DNA of 55,187 bases from the NCBI GenBank assembly GCA_017860275.1, contig JAFNAQ010000012.1:1-55187 (forward strand), in the 5' to 3' direction. Position numbers and translations under genes: made by a program. The notes under the pieces are model-generated. The model saw nothing but the letters and a program-made list of their open reading frames with translations. It had not been told where the DNA came from and did not search any database. This DNA comes from Bacteroidota bacterium. GTDB taxonomy: Bacteria; Bacteroidota; Bacteroidia; Bacteroidales; P3. Below, piece by piece: positions 1 to 9,500 of this stretch. Position 1 is the stretch's first letter; each line of letters opens with the position of its first letter.

Positions 1-530
1 TAGTTCTAAACAATAGTTCTGCTAAATTCTATGGATCAATTACCATAGGAACAGAGCAAATTGTAGCAAGAGGCTTTGAGTTTAAGACCGCAGCACAAAT
101 CTGGTCATCAGCACAAGACTTAACAGCAACAGGAACAAATTCTATTACTGCCACAGCAACAGGATTGGATACAACTACAACCTATAATGTTCGAGCTTAT
201 GCAGAAACAGGATCAGGAAAAATTTATGGAGATGAAAAGAATTTCGTTACAACATCAGGATTGAATGATATAGAAATTAAACAAATAGAAGTCTCATTAT
301 ATCCAAATCCAGCAAGCACCACATCTACATTAGTAGTAAAGGGACTAGTTGGAGAAGCTAAGGTAATCATCACCGATGTACAAGGACGCACAATCAATAC
401 ATTCACAATGAAATCAATTAACGGAGAGGCAACAAAATCAATCAACGTTAATGAATTTGCAAAGGGAGTATATTACTTACGCATCCAAAATGTAAATACA
501 ATAAGCATACAAAAGCTTATTATAAGATAA
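1..530 (+). CDS. T9SS-sorted surface adhesin, 3' end only (partial at window start)
   Basis: The frame is open from position 3 and enters from outside the window, so only the C-terminal part of the protein is present. It contains the end of an FN3-like repeat (ending YNVRAYAETGSGKIYGD) followed by a T9SS type A sorting domain of about 80 residues starting near VSLYPNPAS. The tail GVYYLRIQ...QKLIIR is intact, with the basic-hydrophobic end usual for T9SS cargo. The same FN3-like repeat and sorting domain occur at the end of the large adhesin at 3586-10650, so the two are paralogues flanking the LytS/LytTR genes. The product is expected to be exported by Sec, moved across the outer membrane by the T9SS and attached to the surface. 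Its ligand cannot be told from this fragment. Confidence 0.85.
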   Translation, partial: VLNNSSAKFYGSITIGTEQIVARGFEFKTAAQIWSSAQDLTATGTNSITATATGLDTTTTYNVRAYAETGSGKIYGDEKNFVTTSGLNDIEIKQIEVSLYPNPASTTSTLVVKGLVGEAKVIITDVQGRTINTFTMKSINGEATKSINVNEFAKGVYYLRIQNVNTISIQKLIIR

Positions 531-570
531 GAGTCTTTCATGTAAAGATTTTGTTAATAGATTAGACTAT

Positions 571-605
571 AAAGGGGTTCCGTTGTGAAACGCCGCCCCT
601 TTTTT
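571..605 (+). terminator. Hairpin terminator, GNRA-loop family copy 1
   Basis: GGGG and CCCC arms enclose the core CGTTGTGAAACG, which folds as a 4-bp stem with a GTGA tetraloop, and a T-run follows. It lies 40 bases after the adhesin stop. The same core recurs at 690, 818 and 10664. Confidence 0.85.
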
Positions 606-689
606 AAATGACTATTTTTTTATGATAAAAATAAATCCAAAAAACACTAGAAAGGTATTTTTGGTAAGATGACTAGATGATTAATTAGT

Positions 690-723
690 AAGGGGTTCCG
701 TTGTGAAACGCCGCCCCTTTTTT
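690..723 (+). terminator. Hairpin terminator, GNRA-loop family copy 2
   Basis: The hairpin is identical to copy 1 over the whole stem-loop and is also followed by a T-run. No gene lies between copies 1 and 2, so this is either a duplicated 3' end or the end of a small unrecognised transcript. Confidence 0.75.
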
Positions 724-817
724 ATTGAAAACTATTAGTAGGTCTAAATAGGCTTACTTTCAAATAAAAATCTTTAAAATAGTAAGATTTTCACCAATAG
801 TTTTAATTAATTGTGTG

Positions 818-850
818 AAGGGATACGTTGTGAAACGCTATCCCTTTTTT
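818..850 (+). terminator. Hairpin terminator, GNRA-loop family copy 3
   Basis: The core CGTTGTGAAACGC is the same as in the other copies, but the outer arms are GGGATA and TATCCC. Both arms changed together relative to copies 1 and 2, so pairing is kept. A T-run follows. The 531-964 stretch otherwise holds only these terminators. Confidence 0.8.
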
Positions 851-964
851 GCTTAAATATGAGAGGGTGCCTCTTTAGAATAAATTATAAAAACAGCTGC
901 TTTTACTTTACTAACTTAGGTCAATTAAGAAACAAAATGATATTGACCACAAAATTTTTATACA

Positions 965-1189
965 ATGTCAAAAATGATAAAAAAATCAGATAAAAAGATA
1001 CCAAGATCTGACAAGAAACTTATTAATGGTAGAGAAGTAGCTGCCGAGCTAGGCATTTCTGAATCGAAATTCTATAAGATGAAAATCACTGATGAATTTA
1101 AAGATATGGGTATGAACAAGAGTTATTACACATGGGATGACTTTATGGTTATTATGCTTTATGTCTCCAAACCTAAAAAAAAGAAATAG
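965..1189 (+). CDS. Small helix-turn-helix protein, hypothetical
   Basis: This 74-residue, lysine-rich protein has a segment (INGREVAAELGISESKFYKMK, residues about 19-39) that reads as a helix-turn-helix of the kind found in small MerR/AlpA-like or excisionase-like DNA binders. The C-terminus is KPKKKK. There is no signal peptide or membrane segment. A strong hairpin terminator starts 21 bases after the stop, which supports a real transcript. It sits between the adhesin 3' end and the LytS kinase, so it could regulate either, but that is inference. A start at the Met four codons in (974) is equally possible. The family is not recognised with certainty. Confidence 0.55.
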   Translation: MSKMIKKSDKKIPRSDKKLINGREVAAELGISESKFYKMKITDEFKDMGMNKSYYTWDDFMVIMLYVSKPKKKK

Positions 1190-1209
1190 ATGAAAATCTA
1201 AAATCAAAG

Positions 1210-1239
1210 ATAAGGGGCAAAATATTTTTTGCCCCTTAT
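1210..1239 (+). terminator. Intrinsic terminator after small HTH gene
   Basis: The arms ATAAGGGGCAAAA and TTTTTTGCCCCTTAT pair almost perfectly around a very short loop, and T-rich DNA follows. It separates the HTH gene from the kinase gene. Confidence 0.8.
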
Positions 1240-1259
1240 GTGTAATTCAATAATTCTTT

Positions 1260-1267
1260 TATCTTTG
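1260..1267 (+). promoter_or_regulatory. -7 box (TATCTTTG) for the LytS/LytTR operon
   Basis: It matches the Bacteroidota -7 consensus TAnnTTTG and lies 33 bases before the kinase ATG. No clear TTTG -33 element was found at the usual spacing. Confidence 0.55.
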
Positions 1268-1299
1268 CATAGATTTTTTTTCTTGCTAAAAATATTCTT

Positions 1300-2379
1300 A
1301 TGTGGATTCCATTTATTTTTTTGCGTAAATGTTTGAAGAGCTTGGGTAATTTTCTTGTAAAAAATAGGGTTCTGATTTCTCTATATTTTATAGCTCTGAT
1401 TTTTTCTTTTCTAATCAATTTTGCAATAGATATTTTGGTCTATGATAATGAGATTCTATCTAAAGTGGGTTTTTATTTCTATACCAATATTCCTGTTCAA
1501 GTTAGTATGACGTTGGCTTTTCTATTTGCGGTTATCTATTTTAATGGTGCTTATTGGAAAAATAAATTTAAACTAAGGATTATATTAGAGGTACTTACAA
1601 TTTTATTTATTACATTTTTAATTATGTTATTTCTTGCTTTATATGTAAGCGAATATCATAATCCTATTGAGTTGTTTAAGAATTTTAGGTCTATTTTTTC
1701 TCAGAAATACTTCTATACAACTTGTATTGAAAGTTTGATAATTGTATTGTTCTTGGAGATTGCTTATATGTTTATTAAGACTCAAAAGGACGAATTGAAG
1801 TATGAGAAGATGAAATATGATAATGAGAGGTTTAAATATAATCAACTGAAAAGCCAGATAAATCCTCATTTTTTATTCAATAGTTTTAATGTCTTGAATG
1901 AGATGCTATATGTGGAAAAGCCAGAGAAGAGCTCTGAATATGTTTGTGCTCTGTCGGAATTTTATAGGTATGTATTGGCAAGTCAGGAACATGATACGGT
2001 CTTATTGAAAGATGAACTGGAGTTTATAGACCATTTTATTGAGGTGTTAACAATTAGGTATTCTAATAATTTGATTTTGGTGACTAATGTAAATGAGACT
2101 GATTTGGAGAAAAAAGTTGTTCCGATGACTCTTCAAATATTGATTGAAAATGCAGTTAAACATAATATTATTTCGAAAAAGAGCGTGCTTATTGTTAATA
2201 TTACTTCCGATAATGAGTACTTGATTGTGTCTAATATTAAAAGATTAAGAAAGGATAAGGTTTATTCAACAGGTATTGGTTTGAATAACTTGATTGAGAC
2301 TTATAAACTTTTTAGCGAAAAGAGAGTATTAATTATTAATGATGATATTAATTTTATTGTAAAGGTTCCATTGATATGA
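1300..2379 (+). CDS. LytS-family sensor histidine kinase
   Basis: This is a 359-residue membrane histidine kinase of the LytS/YehU (His_kinase) class. The N-terminal 160 residues hold about four hydrophobic segments and no recognisable extracellular sensor domain. The H-box is clear (SQINPHFLFNSFNVLNEM, phospho-accepting His near residue 190), followed by the N-box LIENAVKHNI and the G-box GIGLNNL. It should autophosphorylate and pass phosphate to the LytTR regulator, whose start codon overlaps its stop by 4 bases. The start at 1300 fits the -7 box at 1260. Its signal is unknown; a link to the nearby adhesins is inferred from position. Confidence 0.9.
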   Translation: MWIPFIFLRKCLKSLGNFLVKNRVLISLYFIALIFSFLINFAIDILVYDNEILSKVGFYFYTNIPVQVSMTLAFLFAVIYFNGAYWKNKFKLRIILEVLTILFITFLIMLFLALYVSEYHNPIELFKNFRSIFSQKYFYTTCIESLIIVLFLEIAYMFIKTQKDELKYEKMKYDNERFKYNQLKSQINPHFLFNSFNVLNEMLYVEKPEKSSEYVCALSEFYRYVLASQEHDTVLLKDELEFIDHFIEVLTIRYSNNLILVTNVNETDLEKKVVPMTLQILIENAVKHNIISKKSVLIVNITSDNEYLIVSNIKRLRKDKVYSTGIGLNNLIETYKLFSEKRVLIINDDINFIVKVPLI

Positions 2380-3092
2380 AAGTTGCAATTGTTGAGGATG
2401 AGGAATTATCTCAAAATATACTTGTCCGTCTTTTAAATAAGATTGACCCTACTATTGAGATTGCTGTTATTTTAGATTCTGTAGAAGAGAGTGTGAAATG
2501 GTTTAGTGAAAATGTGGTTGATTTAATTTTTATGGATATTCATCTGTCGGATGGTAATAGTTTCTTGATATTTGATGAAGTGGTTATTAATACTCCAATT
2601 ATCTTTACTACTTCTTATGATAATTATACCCTGAAAGCATTTGATGTTAATAGTGTTTCTTATATTATGAAACCTATTAATGAAGTTAAACTAAAAAAGG
2701 CTATTGCAAAGCTGGAAGATTTAGGCTATATTAAGCAAAAAAACGAGAAACAGTTTAAAAATAGATTTTCGGTTAAAGTAGGTAATAATATTATTGTGGT
2801 TGATACTAGAAATATTGCTTATTTCTATAATGAGGGAAGAGATTGCTTTATTATTACTAATGATGGGGATAGGTATATTGTCGATTATACTATTGCCCAA
2901 TTGGAACAGATACTTGATGGAGAGATTTTCTTTCAGATTTCTAGGGCTTGTATTGCTACAATAGAATCAATTGACAGAATACAGAAAATAACTAATACGA
3001 GAATGAGAGTTTCTTTGACTCCTAAGTTTTTCGATGATGTTATTGTTAGTCAGAAAAGAATCGATGAGTTTACAAGATGGCTTAATTCTTAG
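2376..3092 (+). CDS. LytTR-family response regulator
   Basis: This 238-residue protein has an N-terminal receiver domain (acidic EDE at 7-9, phosphoacceptor Asp54 in LIFMDIHLSDG, Lys99 in MKPI) and a C-terminal LytTR DNA-binding domain from about residue 133. It overlaps the kinase gene by 4 bases, a standard two-component pair. LytTR proteins bind pairs of short direct repeats about two helical turns apart, and such repeats lie in the gap just downstream (3099-3153), before the receiver-adhesin operon. The likely role is activation of that operon and perhaps of its own locus. The family assignment is firm; the target is inferred. Confidence 0.9.
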   Translation: MKVAIVEDEELSQNILVRLLNKIDPTIEIAVILDSVEESVKWFSENVVDLIFMDIHLSDGNSFLIFDEVVINTPIIFTTSYDNYTLKAFDVNSVSYIMKPINEVKLKKAIAKLEDLGYIKQKNEKQFKNRFSVKVGNNIIVVDTRNIAYFYNEGRDCFIITNDGDRYIVDYTIAQLEQILDGEIFFQISRACIATIESIDRIQKITNTRMRVSLTPKFFDDVIVSQKRIDEFTRWLNS

Positions 3093-3098
3093 CTGTTA

Positions 3099-3153
3099 AG
3101 TTCACTACACAAAAACTAAACTTCATACATATTTTTATTTAAGTTCATACATA
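3099..3153 (+). promoter_or_regulatory. Candidate LytTR binding site: three phased direct repeats
   Basis: TTCATACATA occurs exactly at 3122 and 3144, and a related TTCACTACAC at 3101. The start-to-start spacings are 21 and 22 bp, about two helical turns. The array ends 29 bases before the -7 box at 3182, the usual position for an activator. Spacing and repeat size match known LytTR sites, but the sequence itself has not been tested against any motif. Confidence 0.5.
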
Positions 3154-3181
3154 GAACTAATATAATAGCCTCATTAGATAT

Positions 3182-3189
3182 TATTTTTG
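3182..3189 (+). promoter_or_regulatory. -7 box (TATTTTTG) for the receiver-adhesin operon
   Basis: It matches TAnnTTTG and lies 19 bases before the ATG at 3208. No TTTG -33 element is present at the expected distance, which fits a promoter that needs an activator. Confidence 0.5.
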
Positions 3190-3207
3190 TCTCCAAAATG
3201 ATATAAG

Positions 3208-3573
3208 ATGAGAGTTGTTATTATTGAGGATGAACATTTATCACAGAGATATTTAATTTATCTACTTTCTATATATTACCCCAGTTTTGAAATTGTGGCA
3301 GTAATTAAGTCTGTTGATGAGTCAATCAAATGGTTATCGAATAACTCTGTCGATTTAATTTTTATGGATATTACTCTTTCGGATGGTAATTGTATGGGGA
3401 TACTTGATGCTATCGACCTTAATTCTCAAATTATTTTTACTACAGCTTATGTCGACGTTGATTTTTTAAATACTCGATTAACAGATTATTATTTGCTTCA
3501 TAAGCCAATAAGTGAGAAGGAATTTAATAATACAATGAATAGTATATTGACAAATAAAGGATTATATAATTAA
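3208..3573 (+). CDS. Receiver-only response regulator (no output domain)
   Basis: This 121-residue protein is a single receiver domain with EDE at 7-9, phosphoacceptor Asp54 (LIFMDITLSDG) and Lys99 (HKPI). It is clearly a paralogue of the first half of the LytTR regulator upstream: the motif order, the positions of Asp54 and Lys99, and stretches such as VDLIFMDI are shared. The protein ends where the LytTR domain would begin. It has its own -7 box and its stop is 12 bases from the adhesin start, so the two genes are probably cotranscribed. It may act as a phosphate sink or competitor for the LytS kinase, or as an adaptor. It could also be a decayed duplicate, although its active-site residues are kept. 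Confidence 0.8.
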   Translation: MRVVIIEDEHLSQRYLIYLLSIYYPSFEIVAVIKSVDESIKWLSNNSVDLIFMDITLSDGNCMGILDAIDLNSQIIFTTAYVDVDFLNTRLTDYYLLHKPISEKEFNNTMNSILTNKGLYN

Positions 3574-3585
3574 AAACTTTTAAAA

Positions 3586-6500
3586 ATGAAAAGATTATTA
3601 TTTTTTTTGATGGCGATTATTTTTGCCATTGAGTCTATGGGGCAGATTACTACTTTCCCTTGGACGGAGACTTTCGATGGAGCATGGGCAATCAATACTC
3701 CAGGAAATGGTACATCTCCTTCTGGATGGATAAATGTTAATGGAGGTAATCCTACATCTTATAATTGGATTAAAGGAACTAACACATCAAGAATAAAAAG
3801 TGGGACAGGTTCGGCTGAGTTCTTTGGAGGGAATTCTAGCACAGCAACTTCAACTTATGTTCATAGTGATTGGTTGGTTACTCCATTAGTTACTTTGACA
3901 GGAAATCAAAGAATGAGATTTTATTTGTCTTCCTATGCTTCTTATTATGGTTATTATTCTCAAGATTTTGGACTCTATATCTACAATGCGACTACAAATG
4001 GTCATGACGTTGTGTCTTTGTCTGATACTAGTTTGTTTACTCCAATCCTTCCAACCTCTGTTGTTACAGAAAGTACAACTACTAATTGGATTGAGTATGA
4101 AATAAATTTGAGTAATTATGTAGGAAATTATCGTCTTGCATTTGTGAGAAATAAATTAAAAGGAGGTGCTTATATAAATATTGATGATTTAACTATAGAA
4201 ACAATTCCAACATGTGCTCGTCCTACTTCATTATTTGTTTCAAATATTACAGCAAATGGTGTTGATATTTCATTCACTCCTGCACATACAACGGATAATC
4301 AATGGCGTTTATATTATAAAAAATCCTCAGTAATAAATTGGGATAGTGTTGATATTTCATCAAGCACATATTCTTTGAATGGATTAACACCCAATACTGC
4401 TTATAAATATTATATTAAGACAAATTGTAATTCAGGATTATCAGATTCAACTTCAATAAAAGACTTTAGAACAGGATGTCCTGCTTCTGTTAGCTTACCA
4501 ATATACGAAAATTTTGATTCCTATACTGCTGGTTCTGGTTATACATTATTACCATATTGCTGGACGAGAAATAGTGATTATACTTATGTTAATACTGGAG
4601 GCTTCTCTGGTAATTGCTTATATTTATATTCATCTTCAAATGCAATACCAAAAATTGTAGCTACTCCTCAAATTGATAATGCGTCACCAATAAATACATT
4701 AAGTTTGAGATTTAAGTATAAAAATAATGGATTTTCAGATAGATTACTAGTTGGTGTAATGACAAATCCTTTAGATTCTTCAACATTTGTTGTTTATGAT
4801 ACTATTTCTTACGATAAGGTAGGAGTATGGGAAGACAAGGAAGTAAATTTTAATTTATATCAGGGTTCTGGTTCCTACATTGCTTTAAAACTTGATGTTG
4901 GTTATGCTTATATTGACAACTTTGAGATATCACAAATTCCTTCATGTTCAAGACCTACAAAATTAAATGCAAATATTATAACATCTAATTCTGCTAATAT
5001 TAGTTTTTCCCCAATTACATCTAATCAATCGTCTTGGTACTTATATTCCAAAGCAACGAATGATTCAATATGGGATTCTGTTTTGATTAATACCACAACT
5101 TATACTTTAACAAGTCTTAATCATAATACAGAATATTCTTATTTTGTTAGAGCATTATGTGGTTCTAATTTATCAGAGGCTTCTTTCGTAGAAAAGTTCA
5201 AAACTTCATGTATAGGAATTTCTTCTTTCCCATATTCCGAGAACTTTGATACATACGGTACAGGGTCTACAGCTTATCCTTCATGTTGGTCAAGAAATTC
5301 TACAACGGAAAACTCTCCTTATATTAATACAACAAACTTTTCTGCACCAGGAGCTTTATATTTTACAGCTCCTTCAAGTTCTCCTCGCTCATTGGCAATT
5401 CTAAGTCCTATTGATAGCTCTGTTCAAATGAATACATTAAGAGTTATGTTTAAAATGTATTCTTCTACTTTAAATAATATTCAAGTGGGTGTGATGACAG
5501 ATCCATCCGATTGGAGTACTTTCTTGCCAGTAGGAAGCTATCAACCTAATATTGCTCTAAGTGCATGGGAGGATAAAGAGGCTTTGCTTGATACCTATGT
5601 TGGAAATGGGAGATATATTGCACTATTATTACAAAACTCAAGTTATAATAGTGTTTATGTGGATAATGTCGTAGTAGATGTCATTCCTGCTTGTGCAAGA
5701 CCTAAGAGTTCTATTGTTTCCAATATTACTACAAATAGCGCAACTATTTCTTGGGTAGAAGGTCATGCTGGAGATAATACATGGTATTTGTATTACAAAA
5801 GATTTACAGATAGTAATTGGGATTCTCTTATTATAGGTACAACTCCAAGTTTTACATTATCTAATTTGCAGGGCTCTACAAACTATCAATACGCTTTAAA
5901 AACAGAATGTGGTGCCGTGTTATCCGAACCTACATTTATTAAGACTTTTAGAACTAGTTGTGGTGCAATATCAGCCTTTCCTTGGATTGAGGATTTTGAA
6001 CTAGCTTGGGAAGCTACAGCCGTATCTCCAAGTAATGTTGTTGCTCCATATTGTTGGATGAACTTGAATGGATCTACATCTTTAGGCAAATGGGAAAGAA
6101 ATACCTCAACCTCGTACACTAATAATGGAACAGGTTCAGCACAAATGCTAACAAGTTCCTTTACAAGTACCATTTTGCATAATGATTGGTTATTAACTCC
6201 AATATTAAGTTTGACAGGTAATGAAACTTTAAGATTTTGGGCTAAAGGCTATTCTACATATAATGATACTTTAGAGATTAAGGTATTTAACACAACTACA
6301 ATGCAAAGAGATGTTCTATTGTCAGATACCACATCTACTAATTTCGTAACTGCTCTTGCAAAACGATATATACCTTCTGATTCTTATAATGAATACGAAA
6401 TAGACCTTTCTCCGTTTACTGGAGATTGTCGTATTGCATTTGTAAGAAAATCATTTGGTGGTTATAGATTAAATATTGACGATATTAAGGTGCTAACTAC

Positions 6501-9500
6501 CCCTACTTGTAAGAGAACCTCTAAACCAGTTTTTTCAAATATTACTGCAAACTCAGTTAGTGTTTCTTTTACTTCTGGCTCTGTAAGTGATAACTCTTGG
6601 TATTTGTATTATCTTGATATGACAACAAATATCTTGGATTCTGTATTAATAAGTTCAAGTCCTTATACCCTACAAAATATAAATCAGAATACAAATTATC
6701 AATGTTATATAAAAACTAATTGTTCTTCTGTCCTATCTGAAAAAAGTATTTCTAATAGCTTTAGAACTCTTTGTTTACCAATTTCTAATCTACCATATTC
6801 AGAAACATTTGATAGCTATGGTACAGGAAGCACTGCATTCCCATACTGTTGGTATAGAACAACAACTTATCAGACCAATTATCCTTATATAAGCACAACA
6901 TATTTCTCTACTCCAGGTGCCATGTATTTCTTTGCTTCATCAGGAACAATGAATATTGCATGTTCTCCAAGTATTGATACATTGGTTTATCCAATTAATA
7001 CCTTGAGATTGAAGTTTAAACTTAAAAAGACTAGTGCTTCATATCAAGGACTTGAAATTGGAGTAATGTCTAGCCCTAATGATACTTCATCGTTTATAAA
7101 GATAGACTCAACCATTGGGACAAGCTCAACAAGTTTATGGGAGGATAAGGAAATCTTCTTTACATCATATTCTGGACAAGGAAAATATATTGCCTTTAGA
7201 TGTAAGGGTGTTGGAGCTACAAATTCATTCTATGTTGATAATGTAGAAATTTCTCAAATACCTCAGTGTATAAAACCAACAAATGTTGTAATAACAAATG
7301 CTTCTAGTAATTCAGCAACTTTCACATGGACTCCTGCCAAAACTACAGATAATTCATGGTGGTTATACTATAAAAAAACTTCTGCAACAAGTTACGACTC
7401 AGTAAGTGTTAGTTTAAATGCTTTGCCATTTACTCTTATGGGACTAGATCAAAATTCTCAATATAGTTATTATATTATTAATAGTTGTGCAACGGATTAT
7501 TCTGAAGCTACTTTATTAGATTATTTTTGTACTTCTGTTAATGCGCAGTCTTCTATTCCATGGTCAGAAGGATTTGAGACAATAGGTGCTGCAAGTGTAT
7601 TGCCAAAATGCTGGAATGCTACTAATTTTGGCAGTCTTACAAATACTCAAACTGCAAATTCAAATTATAATCGTTTTGCTCATACGGGAACAAATGCTGC
7701 TACATTTAAGTATGGAAGTAATGATATATTCTTTACTCAAGCCTTTGATTTGGTAGCAGGAACTACATATAAATTCTCTTATTGGTATATTACAGATGGA
7801 AATTCAGGATGGCAATCCTTAGGGGCAGGTGTTTACTCAGCACAAACATCAGGTTCTTATATCCAAAATGTGGGAATTCCACTTGCAAATCTTATTAATA
7901 CTTCTTATCAACAATATATTGGAACATATACCCCTTCAACTAGTGGTGCTTATTATTTTGGAGTAAAATGTCAAGCGAGTTCAAGCCCTTGTTGGTATCT
8001 AACAATAGATGATTTTAAACTTGAATATGGAAGTTGTGGTATGTCTTCAAATCTTGTGGCTAGTAATCTTTCTCAAACTTCATTTGATGTGAAATGGGAT
8101 GTAGGAAATAGCTCAAGTTGGCAGGTAGAATACAAAAGTGTAGATTCTGTTAATTGGATAAAACAACAGGTTTCTATTGACTCAATAAGTATTCTTGGAC
8201 TTTCGGCGGGAACAAATTATTATGTTAGAGTAGCTTCACTGTGTAACAGTGGTCAAGATACATCTATTTTCTCTTCAATAAGTATATCCACACCTTGTAA
8301 TCCAATAACATCTATTCCTTGGCAAGAAGGTTTTGAGTCAAGCTGGGTTTCTGCATTTGGATTATCCGATTCAAAGCCTTCAAACTGTTGGATAAACATT
8401 AATGGTGCTTCATCAAATGGATGGGAATCTACTCCTTATACATACTCTAATTATGTACATTCAGGAATTGGTTCTGCTAGCTTGTATGGTGCTAATAATT
8501 TAATGGGCGATTATTTAATGACTCCAATTATTACTCTTACAGGTAATGAGCAAATTTCATTCTGGGCTAAGAGTAATAATATGAATCCTTATCCAGAGAA
8601 TGTTTGGGTAAAGGCATATAATGTTTCTTTAAATGGTGATATTGGCTCTTATTCAGATACCGCATTATTTACAAATATTGCTTCTATTGATAGTACATTG
8701 CCTACTACTTGGAAGTTGTATGAATTATCAATTGCAAATTTAGTAGGTGATTATCGTCTTGTTTTTGCAAGAAATAATAATATCGGATATTATTTCCATC
8801 TTGATGATGTTAGTATTTCTACACTTCCATCGTGTGTTAAACCAAGTTCATTAAATGTTTCGAATATACAAACTAATCAAGTTGATTTATCTTGGATTCA
8901 AGCCAAACCAACCGATAATGCTTGGCAGGTTCAATACCGCCAAGTAGGTACTTCAAATTGGAATGTAATAACAACTTCAACAACTAACTATACTCTTCAA
9001 AATCTTACACCAAACACTGCATATGACATAGCTGTCTACACAGATTGTGGTAGTGGTGCAATATCGCTTGGAGTAACAAAATCTTTTAGAACATTATGTA
9101 CAGGAACTATTACATCAATTCCTTGGTCAGAAGATTTTGACTCATATGGAACAGGAGCATCATTAATACCTAGTTGTTGGACAAGAAATACTACTTATGC
9201 CGATAGACCAAACATAATGACAGGAGGTTATTCTAATAACTGTTTGTATTATTATGTTTCAGGTCAAGGACTTTATGCAATGGCTATCACACCTAAATTT
9301 GACCAATCAATTGCATTAAATACTTTGAAACTTGACTTTAAATTTAAGATTGGTGGAGCAACAGATACATTGAGAATCGGAATAATGACAGATACTACCG
9401 CTGCTTCATGGGTACAAGTTGCAGCTATTGGAGGTTCTTATACTTGGAACGACTACCAAGTAAACCTTTCATCATATAGCGGAGCAGGTAAATATATTGG

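Noticed and set aside
571-850. Repeats considered as integron attC sites
   Set aside because: The core CGTTGTGAAACG lacks the GTTRRRY and RYYYAAC boxes and is followed by T-runs, so terminators explain it better. No integrase is present.
811-993. 60-codon open frame before the small HTH gene
   Set aside because: It begins inside terminator copy 3 and overlaps the HTH gene, with no recognisable protein features.
5886-6173. Minus-strand open frame inside the adhesin
   Set aside because: It is antisense to a clearly coding repeat unit and is an artefact of the codon use there.
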